Assembly (NCBI GenBank): GCA_002729525.1
Contig: PBYI01000008.1
Coordinates: 124,001-188,000 of the forward strand
Reading direction: 5' to 3'
Length of the DNA stretch: 64,000 nucleotides
From: Nocardioides sp.
GTDB lineage: Bacteria > Actinomycetota > Actinomycetes > Propionibacteriales > Nocardioidaceae
In this document: positions 8,867 through 16,506 of the stretch, in pieces
How positions within the stretch are numbered: position 1 is the stretch's first letter
Layout: each line of letters begins with the position of its first letter
Program-made: the position numbers and the translations under genes
Notes under the pieces: model-generated
Told to the model about the DNA's origin: nothing
Database searches by the model: none
The model's input: the letters and a program-made list of their open reading frames with translations, nothing else

Positions 8867-9748
8867 ATGCCCTCCGCAGAGCGCCCCCGGCGCCTGGACC
8901 TGCAGCAACGCTCCGTGCTGGCCGGGGAGGCGGCGGCGTCGGCCGCCGAGGTCGAGACCGCCCTCGTCGCGCCCGCCGACCCGACCGCGGCGGCGTTCTT
9001 CGACGTCGACAACACGATCATGCAGGGCGCGAGCATCTTCCACCTCGCGCGCGGCCTCTACCGCCGCAAGTTCTTCACCACCAAGGACCTCCTCGGTGCG
9101 ATCTGGATGCAGACCTACTTCCGCGTGGCCGGCGTCGAGGACCCCGACCACCTGGAGAAGAGCCGCGCGTCGGCGCTCAGCATCATCGAGGGCCGCACCG
9201 TCGCCGAGCTGGAGCAGATCGGCGAGGAGATCTTCGACGAGGGCATGGCCCACCGGATCTGGCCCGGCACCCGCGCGCAGGCCCAGCTGCACCTCGACGA
9301 GGGCCAGCGCGTGTGGCTGGTGACCGCGGCCCCGGTCGAGATCGCGCGGCTCATCGCGCGCCGGCTGGGCCTCACCGGCGCGCTCGGCACGGTGTCGGAG
9401 CACGTCGACGGCGTCTACACCGGCCGCCTCGTCGGCGACATGCTGCACGGCCCGGCGAAGGCCGAGGCGGTCAAGGCCCTCGCGGCGCGCGAGGGGCTCG
9501 ACCTGGCCCGCTGCTCGGCGTACTCCGACTCCTACAACGATCTGCCGATGCTCTCGCTGGTGGGCGACCCGTGCGCGGTCAACCCCGACTCCCGGCTGCG
9601 GGCGCACGCGCGCCAGCACGGGTGGCGGGTCCGCGACTACCGGACCGGCCGCAAGGCGGCCCGCGCCGGCCTCGCCGCGGCGGCGCTGACCGGTGCCGCC
9701 TCCGGCGCCGTGGCGGTGGGCGTGGCGCTGCGCAGCCGCCGCCGCTGA
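8867..9748 (+). CDS. HAD-IB family phosphatase (SerB-like) with C-terminal membrane segment
   Basis: Aspartate-nucleophile phosphatase. Motif I is [10 protein letters not shown] (residues about 43-52), motif [12 protein letters not shown], the motif III lysine in [11 protein letters not shown], and motif [13 protein letters not shown]. It belongs to the HAD-IB group that includes mycobacterial SerB1; the substrate (phosphoserine or a phospholipid head group) is not evident. The C-terminus ends in a short hydrophobic stretch, [20 protein letters not shown], followed by RRR, suggesting membrane tethering. It lies divergent from the acyl-CoA ligase and upstream of bldN, a conserved arrangement. 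Confidence 0.88.
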   Translation: MPSAERPRRLDLQQRSVLAGEAAASAAEVETALVAPADPTAAAFFDVDNTIMQGASIFHLARGLYRRKFFTTKDLLGAIWMQTYFRVAGVEDPDHLEKSRASALSIIEGRTVAELEQIGEEIFDEGMAHRIWPGTRAQAQLHLDEGQRVWLVTAAPVEIARLIARRLGLTGALGTVSEHVDGVYTGRLVGDMLHGPAKAEAVKALAAREGLDLARCSAYSDSYNDLPMLSLVGDPCAVNPDSRLRAHARQHGWRVRDYRTGRKAARAGLAAAALTGAASGAVAVGVALRSRRR

Positions 9749-9943
9749 GGGCGTCCGCACGCTCGGCGGGCGGCCATACCGACCCCGGTAACGCCGAAAC
9801 CCTGGCGGAAAAAGCGACTGGCCGGTAACTTCTGGTCCGATCGGGTCCCCCCAGCTGCCCGAGAAGTCGGTGCGCCTGGCGCGTTCCTGACTTACGATGC
9901 CAGGAAGGCTTGGGGGAGCCGGACTTGCCGGGGAGGGCACGCC

Positions 9944-10768
9944 ATGCAGCAGCACGGGCACGACCTCGCGCGCGGGCTTCTGGCCCTCCGCGCCGCGGTC
10001 GCCCGCGCCCTCGAGCAGCTCGAGCCGCCCCTCGCGCCCGGTCTCGTCGCCGGTCTCTCGCCCGCCCCCGCCGGGCCCACGTCGTACGACGGACGGCGCG
10101 CGCCCCGCGCGGCCGGCTGGCTGCTGAGCGAGGCGACGACCGACAGCCGCTCGGCCGCCTCCGCAGGCGACTTCGGCGACGCCGACATGGCCGCCTCCTC
10201 GGAGGAGGACGCCGCCGAGCGCGAGCGCCTCATCGCCCTCGTCGAGCTCGCCCGGGGCGGCGACTCCGAGGCGTTCGGGATGCTCTACGACCACTACCAG
10301 CCGTCGGTCTACCGGTTCCTCTTCTACCGGGTCCGCTCGGCGCCGCTGGCCGAGGACCTCACCTCGGAGACGTTCATGCGCGCGCTGCGCAACATGACCG
10401 GCTTCCGCTGGCAGGGCAAGGACTTCGGGGCGTGGCTGATGACCATCGCGCGCAACCTCGCCACCGACCACTTCAAGGCCGGCCGCACCCGCCTCGAGCT
10501 CACCACCGAGGACATGACGGCCCACGACGACTCCACCGACGGCCCGGAGTCGGCGGTGATGGAGTCGATCACGCACGAGATCCTGCTCGAGGCGCTCAAG
10601 GAGCTGCCCGACGAGCAGCGCGACTGCCTGGTGATGCGCTTCCTCCAGGGGATGTCCATCGCGGAGACCGCCGCGGCGCTGGGCCGCAGCGACGGCGCGG
10701 TCAAGCAGCTGCAGCTGCGCGGGGTGCGCAACCTGGCCAAGCTCATGCCGAAGGGGATCCGCGAATGA
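9944..10768 (+). CDS. bldN: ECF sigma factor of the BldN type with N-terminal extension
   Basis: RNA polymerase sigma factor. Region 2 spans about residues 94-165 (GDSEAFGMLYDHYQPSVYRF, EDLTSETFMRALRNM) and region 4 about 200-260 (ELPDEQRDCLVMRFLQGMS, AAALGRSDGAVKQLQLRGVR). About 90 residues precede region 2. Streptomyces BldN also carries a pro-sequence of about 86 residues that is removed, so this is probably a pro-sigma factor. The neighbourhood (rex-hem cluster, HAD, downstream DUF5667 anti-sigma) matches that of bldN. In Streptomyces BldN drives development; a role here is unknown. GGGGAGGG lies just before ATG 9944. An internal ATG at codon 83 would bypass the extension. Confidence 0.85.
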   Translation: MQQHGHDLARGLLALRAAVARALEQLEPPLAPGLVAGLSPAPAGPTSYDGRRAPRAAGWLLSEATTDSRSAASAGDFGDADMAASSEEDAAERERLIALVELARGGDSEAFGMLYDHYQPSVYRFLFYRVRSAPLAEDLTSETFMRALRNMTGFRWQGKDFGAWLMTIARNLATDHFKAGRTRLELTTEDMTAHDDSTDGPESAVMESITHEILLEALKELPDEQRDCLVMRFLQGMSIAETAAALGRSDGAVKQLQLRGVRNLAKLMPKGIRE

Positions 10769-10781
10769 TCCTCGAAGCCCG

Positions 10782-10810
10782 CGTAACCTCCTCGACCCAT
10801 GCGTCGTTGT
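10782..10810 (+). promoter_or_regulatory. BldN-type promoter upstream of the anti-sigma gene
   Basis: CGTAAC at 10782-10787 and CGTTGT at 10805-10810 are separated by 17 bases. From memory the Streptomyces BldN consensus is CGTAAC, about 16 bases, then CGTT(G). The pair lies 14 bases after the sigma stop and 65 bases before the anti-sigma start, so the sigma factor probably controls its own antagonist. Confidence 0.6.
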
Positions 10811-10874
10811 CGTCAGTGACCGGACCCCCGACCGGCCGTCCTGACCCAGCCCGCATCTTCGACCGAGGACGCCG

Positions 10875-12125
10875 ATGAAGCCGATGACGCCGGCGCGACG
10901 CCGCGCCGAGGACTTCCACACCCAGGTGGAGAACGCCGCCACCCGCGGTGGTGACGCACGCTTCGACGAGCTGCTGTCGGTGGTCGCGACCCTGCGGGAG
11001 GCCCCGCAGCCCGAGGCCCGACCGGAGTTCGTCAGCGACCTCCGCGCCCGCCTGATGGCCGAGGCCGACACCGCGCTCGCCGGGGCGACCGCCACGCCGC
11101 GGCCCCTGACCGTGCCCACGAGCGGCCGCCGCGAGCGCCGACTGGCCGCCGTCGTCGGCGGATTCGCGATCGTCTCCGCGACCGCGTCCATGTCGGTCGC
11201 CGCGCAGAGCTCGCTTCCCGGCGACACCCTCTACCCGCTCAAGCGGGCCATCGAGTCGGCCCAGACCGGCCTCGAGCGCGCTCCGGAGCAGCGCGGTGCC
11301 GCGATGCTTGACCACGCCTCGGGCCGCCTCGACGAGGTCGCGGCACTCACCCGTGACGGCAGCGGCGACGCGCGCGCCATCTCCGACACCCTCCACGACT
11401 TCGCCGAGCAGGCCGACGCGGCCTCGCTCGTGCTGACCGACGACTTCGAGGCCACCGGCCGCGAGGAGAGCATCAGCGACCTGCGCGAGTTCGCCAGCGA
11501 GAGCCGGACGGTGCTCGAGGGCCTGGAGTCCGCGGTGCCCGCCGACGCCCGCCCCTCGCTCGTCGAGGCCGGCCGCGTGCTGGAGGAGATCGACCGCCTC
11601 GCCTCCGCCCTGTGCCCCTCGTGCAGCTCGCTGCCGGTCGTCGTCGAGGACGTCACGACCACCGCCGGCGCACCGCTCACTCCGCTGACCGACCTCGTCC
11701 AGGACTCTGCCAGCGCCCTGCGTGACGCCGCGGAGGCGGGGGCGCGCACGACGCCGAAGGGCGGCGCCTCCGCCGAGCAGACCTCCCCCGCCGCCCCGAC
11801 CGGCGCGCCCGACGCGGGCACGCCCAGCGGCTCGGGCGACACGACGACCGACGGCGACACCAGCGGCGCTACGACCCCGCAGCCGACCGTCCCGACGGAG
11901 GTGCCCGCCAGCAACGGCGCCGGCGGTCTCCTCGGCCAGCTCGGTCTCGGCGGCCAGGGCGACAAGTCCGGCACGAAGTCCGGCTCGGGCAGCGGCGCGG
12001 GTGGCGGCACCTCCGGCGACGACCCGGTGGGCGACCTGCTCACCGGCACCGGCGAGCTCCTCGAGGACGTCGTCGAGGGCGTGACCGAGCCCCTCACCGG
12101 CGACGGCGGCCTGCTCGGCAACTGA
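10875..12125 (+). CDS. RsbN-like membrane anti-sigma factor (DUF5667 domain)
   Basis: A 416-residue protein. The N-terminal 90 residues are cytoplasmic and start with RRRAEDFHTQVE, similar in layout to the RsbN anti-sigma domain. A membrane segment follows (VVGGFAIVSATASMSVAA, about residues 94-112). The extracytoplasmic part opens with the DUF5667 signature LPGDTLYPLKRAIESAQ, continues as a helical domain with a Cys pair in LCPSCSSL, and ends in a low-complexity Ser/Gly/Thr-rich tail. It follows bldN by 106 bases. In Streptomyces the protein at this place binds and inhibits BldN. The long exported tail could sense or anchor to the wall; that is inference. Confidence 0.82.
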   Translation: MKPMTPARRRAEDFHTQVENAATRGGDARFDELLSVVATLREAPQPEARPEFVSDLRARLMAEADTALAGATATPRPLTVPTSGRRERRLAAVVGGFAIVSATASMSVAAQSSLPGDTLYPLKRAIESAQTGLERAPEQRGAAMLDHASGRLDEVAALTRDGSGDARAISDTLHDFAEQADAASLVLTDDFEATGREESISDLREFASESRTVLEGLESAVPADARPSLVEAGRVLEEIDRLASALCPSCSSLPVVVEDVTTTAGAPLTPLTDLVQDSASALRDAAEAGARTTPKGGASAEQTSPAAPTGAPDAGTPSGSGDTTTDGDTSGATTPQPTVPTEVPASNGAGGLLGQLGLGGQGDKSGTKSGSGSGAGGGTSGDDPVGDLLTGTGELLEDVVEGVTEPLTGDGGLLGN

Positions 12126-12135
12126 CGCTCCACCG

Positions 12136-12169
12136 GATCGACCCGTCGTACATGTACGACGGGTCGATC
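12136..12169. terminator. 34-base perfect palindrome, first hairpin of a two-hairpin element
   Basis: Two 17-base arms (12136-12152 and 12153-12169) are exact reverse complements. The outer arm is GATCGACCCG and the core is TCGTACA. TGATTTTCC follows, so on the plus strand it resembles an intrinsic terminator for the anti-sigma gene. The same outer arms recur at 45024-45055. Confidence 0.7.
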
Positions 12170-12189
12170 TGATTTTCCGGCAGGCGCAT

Positions 12190-12217
12190 CGAGCCGTCGT
12201 ACATGGACGACGGGTCG
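12190..12217. repeat. Second hairpin of the two-hairpin element
   Basis: CGAGCCGTCGT pairs with ACGACGGGTCG around ACATGG with a single G-G mismatch at the fourth position. It repeats the core of the preceding palindrome and lies 10 bases from the end of the convergent acyltransferase gene. Confidence 0.6.
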
Positions 12218-12227
12218 GCGCGAGAGG

Positions 12228-13445
12228 TCAGCCGAAGACGGAGCGGCGCTGCATGAGCAGCGAGTAGAGCGTCTGCTGGATCGACTCGCGGACCTGGTCG
12301 GTCACGTCGAAGACGAGCATCGGGTCGTCGGCGGCGCCGTCGTCGTACTCGTCGGTGCGGACCGGCTCGCCGAACTCCATCAGCCACTTCGACGGCAGCG
12401 GCACCAGGCCGAGCGGACCCAGCAGCGGGAAGAGCGGCGTGATCGGGATGTAGGGCACACCCAGCAGGCGAGCCAGCGCCGGGATGTTGCCGACGAGCGG
12501 GTAGATCTCCTCCGCGCCGACGACCGACAGCGGGACGATGGGGACGCCGGTGCGCAGCGCGGCGGACACGAAGCCGCCGCGGCCGAAGCGCTGGAGCTTG
12601 TAGCGCTCGGAGTAGGGCTTGCCGATGCCCTTGAAGCCCTCGGGCCAGACCCCGACGAGCTCGCCCTGGCGCAGCATCCGCTCGGCGTCCTCGTTGCAGG
12701 CCAGCGTGGCGCCGCCCTTGCGGGCCATGGTGCTGACGAAGGGCATCTGGAAGACCAGGTCGGCGCCGAGGGCGCGCAGGTGGCGGCCGGTGGCGTCGTG
12801 CACCGACACCATCGTCATCAGCCCGTCGACCGGGACGGTGCCGGAGTGGTTGGACACGACCAGGGCGCCGCCCTCGGTCGGGATGTTCTCGACGCCGCGG
12901 ACCTCGACGCGGAACCACTTCTCCGCGATCGGACGCAGGGCGGCGATGAAGAAGCGCTCGGTGACCTCGGCGTCGAAGCCGAAGTCGTCCACGACGTACT
13001 CACCGGTGACCCGGCGGCGCAGGAAGGCCAGGAACTCCGCGAGGCGCGGCTCCCACTGCTCGCCGAAGACCTCCTTGGCGGCGCGCTGGAACGCCGAGAG
13101 CCAGTCGCCGACGGGGATGCCGCGCAGCGGGTGGCGCTCGCGCACCCGGGTGTCGCTGGTGGGCAGGGCGCCGGCCAGGTCGACCACGGGGCTGTCGCCG
13201 CGGGAGGCGGCGGCGCGCTCGGCGACGGTCGGCTGCCCGGCTGCGGGGTCGGCGACCTGCTCGGCGACCTCGTCCGCGGACTGCTCCGGCGCGGTGTCCT
13301 CGGCCTCGGTCGGCGCGTCGGCAGGCTCCTCGCGCCGTGGCCGCGAGGGCCCGGCGAGGTTGCGCGCGGCCGACGACGGCCGCTGGCCGCTGCCGCGACC
13401 CTGCCGGCCTCGGGTGCCGATCGGGATGATCTCGGCGTCACCCAT
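12228..13445 (-). CDS. Lysophospholipid acyltransferase family protein (PlsC-like)
   Basis: A 405-residue protein. The first 150 residues are charged, low-complexity and Ala/Glu-rich (PRREEPADAPTEAEDTAPEQ). The rest is a PlsC-type domain with NHSGTVPVDG in place of the usual HX4D box, VWPEGFKGIGK as the phosphate-binding motif and GVPIVPLSVVGAEE. Transfer of an acyl chain to a lysophospholipid or related acceptor at the membrane is the family role. It overlaps the upstream SDR gene by 8 bases, and the pair resembles mycobacterial Rv0501-Rv0502, as I recall. ATG 13445 is chosen because residues before it have no family character. Confidence 0.85.
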   Translation of the reverse strand: MGDAEIIPIGTRGRQGRGSGQRPSSAARNLAGPSRPRREEPADAPTEAEDTAPEQSADEVAEQVADPAAGQPTVAERAAASRGDSPVVDLAGALPTSDTRVRERHPLRGIPVGDWLSAFQRAAKEVFGEQWEPRLAEFLAFLRRRVTGEYVVDDFGFDAEVTERFFIAALRPIAEKWFRVEVRGVENIPTEGGALVVSNHSGTVPVDGLMTMVSVHDATGRHLRALGADLVFQMPFVSTMARKGGATLACNEDAERMLRQGELVGVWPEGFKGIGKPYSERYKLQRFGRGGFVSAALRTGVPIVPLSVVGAEEIYPLVGNIPALARLLGVPYIPITPLFPLLGPLGLVPLPSKWLMEFGEPVRTDEYDDGAADDPMLVFDVTDQVRESIQQTLYSLLMQRRSVFG

Positions 13446-14535
13446 GGGACTCCCCCTGTCCGCGGTGGTCGCTGTCGCCGTCGTCGCGATCGCCGGGTGC
13501 GGCGACGGCGGGGACGGCGGTCCGGCCGCTGGGCAGCCGGTCCTCGACGGCCCCGATGGCCCGCTCGGCGTAGCCGCCGGTGCGCGGGAGGTCGGAGACG
13601 AAGTCGTCGAACGCCTGCTCGGTGTCGAAGCGCGGCGTGAACCCGAGGAGCTCGCGCATCGCGGTGGTGTCGACACCGCGGCCGTAGGTGAGGAACCCGA
13701 GCTGCTCGGGCGAGAAGTCGGCGAAGCGTGCCTGCCGCAGCAGCGAGCTCAGCCCGCCCACGGCGACGCCCGGCATCGCCACGGTCGGGCGGCGCATCCG
13801 GCGCACGGCCTGGGAGAGCATCATGATGCCGTCGCCGGCGACGTTGAAGGTGCCGCCGACGTCGGCGCCGACGGCGTGGGAGAGGACCGCGAAGAGGTCC
13901 TCCTCGTGGAGGAACTGCAGGCGCGCGTCGTGCCCGAGCACGGTCGGCACCACCGGCATCCGGAAGTACGACGTGATCGGGCTGGAGACGTGCGGACCGA
14001 TGACGTTGGCGCAGCGCAGCAGCGTGACGCGGCAGTCGTCGCGGCGACGCGCGAAGCCTCGGACGTAGGCCTCGATCTCGGCGACGTCCTTGGCGTAGCC
14101 GGCGCGCGGCGCGCGACGCGGCTCCATGTCCTCGGTGAACATCGCCGGGTCGCGCGGGCTCGACCCGTAGACCGTGGTGGTCGACTTGACCACCAGCCGC
14201 TCTACGCGGGGCGCCTTCTGGCACGCAGCGAGCAGCTGCATCGACCCGATGACGTTGAGCTCCTTCATCGTGGTCCGACCCCCGGTGTCGCCGGGGGTGG
14301 CGATGACGCTCATGTGGACGACGGTGTCGACGTCCTCCTTGGCGATCACCTTGGCGATGACCGGCGTGCGGATGTCCGCACGCACGAACGAGACGTCGCC
14401 GAGGTCGCCGCGCGGTGGGACGACGTCGACACCGATCACCCGGTCGACGTCGTCACGGTCGACGAGGGCGCGCGCAGTACGGCGCCCGAGGTCCCGAGAG
14501 ACCCCGGTGACGAGGACGACCTTGCCGCCGCTCAC
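13438..14535 (-). CDS. NAD-dependent epimerase/dehydratase-like SDR
   Basis: Extended short-chain dehydrogenase fold, 365 residues. It has the Rossmann start KVVLVTGVSRDLGRRTARAL, VDTVVHMSVIATPG, and the segment VVKSTTTVYGS that carries the catalytic Ser/Thr. The usual YxxxK is replaced by YAKDV, with no Lys four residues after Tyr, so catalysis may be altered or lost. The relative in mycobacteria was called GalE2, but a UDP-sugar substrate is unproven. The C-terminal 30 residues are Pro/Ala/Asp-rich. Part of a minus-strand run with bS22 and the HTH gene upstream and the acyltransferase downstream. Confidence 0.82.
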   Translation of the reverse strand: MSGGKVVLVTGVSRDLGRRTARALVDRDDVDRVIGVDVVPPRGDLGDVSFVRADIRTPVIAKVIAKEDVDTVVHMSVIATPGDTGGRTTMKELNVIGSMQLLAACQKAPRVERLVVKSTTTVYGSSPRDPAMFTEDMEPRRAPRAGYAKDVAEIEAYVRGFARRRDDCRVTLLRCANVIGPHVSSPITSYFRMPVVPTVLGHDARLQFLHEEDLFAVLSHAVGADVGGTFNVAGDGIMMLSQAVRRMRRPTVAMPGVAVGGLSSLLRQARFADFSPEQLGFLTYGRGVDTTAMRELLGFTPRFDTEQAFDDFVSDLPRTGGYAERAIGAVEDRLPSGRTAVPAVAAPGDRDDGDSDHRGQGESHG

Positions 14536-14565
14536 GCCCGCTCCTGCGCGCTGACCCGGTCGGGC

Positions 14566-14667
14566 CTACTTGCCGAGCTTGCGACGCTGCACGCGGGTGC
14601 GCTTGAGCAGCTTGCGGTGCTTCTTCTTCGCCATGCGCTTGCGCCGCTTCTTGATGACAGAACCCAC
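14566..14667 (-). CDS. Small ribosomal subunit protein bS22 (33 residues)
   Basis: A 33-codon gene with GTG start at 14667 and TAG at 14566-14568. The product opens [16 protein letters not shown] and ends [11 protein letters not shown], and more than half of its residues are Lys or Arg. It closely resembles the AURKAIP1/COX24-like mycobacterial protein identified as bS22, which sits near the decoding centre of the 30S subunit. A GAAAGG ribosome-binding site precedes the GTG. Its place between the galE2-like gene and the small HTH gene is the same as I recall for mycobacteria. Its size makes it easy to miss. Confidence 0.9.
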   Translation of the reverse strand: MGSVIKKRRKRMAKKKHRKLLKRTRVQRRKLGK

Positions 14668-14777
14668 AGACGTACCTTTCGATCCAAGCGTGTCGGCGCG
14701 AGCACGTGCCCGCGACCGCGCCAGCCTAACGGGCGGCGCTGGGCAGCCCGAATCGTGCTCCTACCAGGCGGGACCGC

Positions 14778-14981
14778 TCAACCGACGTCGTAGAAGCTCT
14801 TGCGCAGGTAGTCGTTGACGTCGTCCTCGGTGACGCGGAACGACCGACCCACCCGCACGGCCGGGAGCTCGCCCGAGTGCACGAGGCGGTAGACCGTCAT
14901 CTTCGAGACGCGCATCATCGTCGCGACCTCGGCGATCGTCAGGAACTTGGGATCGGAGAGTCCTCCGGTCTGGTTCGTCAC
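14778..14981 (-). CDS. Excisionase/MerR-type helix-turn-helix DNA-binding protein
   Basis: A 67-residue single-domain protein. FLTIAEVATMMRVSKMTVYR forms the winged HTH and GELPAVRVGRSFRVTEDDV forms the wing, with YLRKSFYDVG at the C-terminus. The fold is that of excisionase-family and BldC-like regulators. There is no integrase nearby and the gene accompanies bS22 in other actinobacteria, so it is a chromosomal regulator rather than phage cargo. GTG 14981 is preferred. An upstream ATG at 15056 would add residues without family similarity. Confidence 0.85.
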   Translation of the reverse strand: MTNQTGGLSDPKFLTIAEVATMMRVSKMTVYRLVHSGELPAVRVGRSFRVTEDDVNDYLRKSFYDVG

Positions 14982-15163
14982 GCGAGCACCATCTTTCGTC
15001 CCACCCGCCCGCCGGCTTCCCCGCCGGCGGCACCACGGGTGCGTGTGCCAGGACAATAGAGCCTGGTGTGACGCATGGGGAAGCCGTTGCTGGGTGAAAC
15101 CTGTGGGTTTGCGGCGTGTCGGCTTGCCAGACGCTCTCAGGAGCCTCTCAGGACTCCCGCGGA

Positions 15164-15189
15164 CCCCTACTGGTCCAGACCAGTGGGGG
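15164..15189 (-). terminator. Hairpin after acuC
   Basis: A 12-base stem, CCCCTACTGGTC (15164-15175) with GACCAGTGGGGG (15178-15189), contains one T-G pair and starts 12 bases after the acuC stop codon. A two-base centre makes it close to a perfect palindrome. Confidence 0.65.
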
Positions 15190-15200
15190 CGGCGGGCCGC

Positions 15201-16409
15201 TCACGGCATCGGGTCGAGCCCGTGGAGCGGGAAGACCTCCATGCGCGTCGCGTGGACCTGCTGGTCGAGCCAGCTCGAGGGGTCGTACCCCTCCTCCCAC
15301 GGCCGGTAGCCGGCGGGCCGGCCGTCGGTCATGGTCTCCGGCGGCGTCGCGCCGATCCGACGTACGGTCTCGCGCCACTCCCCCGGAGTCTCGGTCGCCG
15401 GGTCCAGCGGTCGCCCGCCCACCAGCGCGAGCAGGTGGGTCCAGGCCCGCGGGACGACCTGCACCAGGGCGTACCCGCCGCCTCCGGTCGCGACCCAGCG
15501 ACCGCCGGCGACCTCGTGGGCCAGGTCGTGCAGGGCCTCGTACGCCGCCCGCTGGCCGTCGAGGCTCAGCATCAGGTGGGCGAGGGGGTCCTCGGAGTGG
15601 GAGTCGCAGCCGTGCTGGGTCACCAGCACCTCGGGCTCGAACGCCCGCAGCAGCGGCGGCACGACCGCGTGGAAGGCGCGCAGCCACCCACCGTCGCCGG
15701 TGCCGGGCGGGAGCGGCACGTTGACGGCGTACCCCTGGGCGTCGGGGCCGCCGAGGTCGGTGCTCTCCCCGGTGCCGGGGAACAGGAAGCGGCCGGACTC
15801 GTGCAGTGAAATCGTCAGCACGCGCGGGTCGTCCCAGAAGAGCTTCTCGACGCCGTCGCCGTGGTGGACGTCGACGTCGACGTAGGCGACCCGCTCGGCG
15901 CCCTGGTCGAGCAGCCACTGGATGCCGGCGGCGAGGTCGTTGTAGACGCAGAACCCGCTGGCCCGGTCGGCCATCGCGTGGTGGAGGCCGCCGGAGATGT
16001 TGGCGCTGTGCAGGGAGTGGCCCTCCCACACCTGCCGCATCGCGGCGATGGTCGCGCCGACGACGTGCGCGGACGCCTCGTGCATGCGGGCGAAGACGGG
16101 GTTGTCGTCCGACCCGAGCCCGAAGCCCTCGACCAGCGCCGGGTCGGGCGCGAGCGACGACGCGGCGCGGTCGCCCGCGCGCTGCACCGCCTCCAGCAGC
16201 GCCGGGTCGTGCACCCGGACCAGGTCGTCGAGGGTGGTGGTCGGGGCCGCGACGGTCGCGAGACCGCCCGGCCCGACGACGCCGAGCTCGGCCGCCATCC
16301 GGATCGTGAGGTCGACCCGCACCGGCGACATCGGGTGGTCGGGCCCGAAGTCGTACTCCACGAGGGTGGGGTCGAAGACCACGGTCGCCGGGCCGTCGCA
16401 CGAGGTCAT
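15201..16409 (-). CDS. acuC: Acetoin utilisation protein AcuC / class I-type deacetylase
   Basis: Histone-deacetylase-fold zinc amidohydrolase, 402 residues. The active site is visible as GGLHHAMADRASGFCVYND (His-His pair and Tyr), YVDVDVHHGDGVE (zinc ligands Asp and His) and QHGCDSHSEDPLAHL (zinc Asp), plus GGGGYALVQVVPRAW. In Bacillus and Streptomyces relatives this enzyme deacetylates and activates acetyl-CoA synthetase; that role is likely but not shown here. A leaderless -10 (TACCCT) lies 7 bases before ATG 16409. Confidence 0.9.
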   Translation of the reverse strand: MTSCDGPATVVFDPTLVEYDFGPDHPMSPVRVDLTIRMAAELGVVGPGGLATVAAPTTTLDDLVRVHDPALLEAVQRAGDRAASSLAPDPALVEGFGLGSDDNPVFARMHEASAHVVGATIAAMRQVWEGHSLHSANISGGLHHAMADRASGFCVYNDLAAGIQWLLDQGAERVAYVDVDVHHGDGVEKLFWDDPRVLTISLHESGRFLFPGTGESTDLGGPDAQGYAVNVPLPPGTGDGGWLRAFHAVVPPLLRAFEPEVLVTQHGCDSHSEDPLAHLMLSLDGQRAAYEALHDLAHEVAGGRWVATGGGGYALVQVVPRAWTHLLALVGGRPLDPATETPGEWRETVRRIGATPPETMTDGRPAGYRPWEEGYDPSSWLDQQVHATRMEVFPLHGLDPMP

Positions 16410-16416
16410 GCCTCCG

Positions 16417-16422
16417 AGGGTA
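16417..16422 (-). promoter_or_regulatory. -10 element TACCCT of acuC
   Basis: Reads TACCCT on the minus strand, 7 bases before ATG 16409, leaderless geometry. Confidence 0.6.
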
Positions 16423-16494
16423 GTGCCGCGCGACCTCCGCCCGTGGCCCCGGTCACGTACGTCGCGCAGCGCCCGGCACGCAGGCCGGGGCCCG

Positions 16495-16500
16495 TAGGGT
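16495..16500 (+). promoter_or_regulatory. -10 element TAGGGT of the membrane glycosyltransferase gene
   Basis: TAGGGT, six bases, then GTG 16507. The 17 bases 16495-16511 are identical to 19443-19459, the promoter and start of the trp leader peptide. Confidence 0.6.
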
Positions 16501-16506
16501 GGCCGC

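Noticed and set aside
8762..11227. N-terminal extension of the acyl-CoA ligase frame by more than 800 codons.
   Set aside because: These codons are antisense to the HAD, bldN and anti-sigma genes; a normal N-terminus and a -10 element are present at 8761.
12136..12217. The palindromic element as a phage attachment or dif site.
   Set aside because: No integrase or recombinase gene is near, there is no direct repeat pair flanking an insert, and the same architecture recurs after mutY.
14778..14981. The excisionase-like HTH gene as a sign of a prophage or integrative element.
   Set aside because: No integrase, no att repeats, and the gene keeps the same place beside bS22 in other actinobacteria, so it is a core regulator.
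15057..15200. A possible small gene between the HTH gene and acuC.
   Set aside because: Frames there are short, lack a ribosome-binding site or -10 element and overlap the acuC terminator hairpin.
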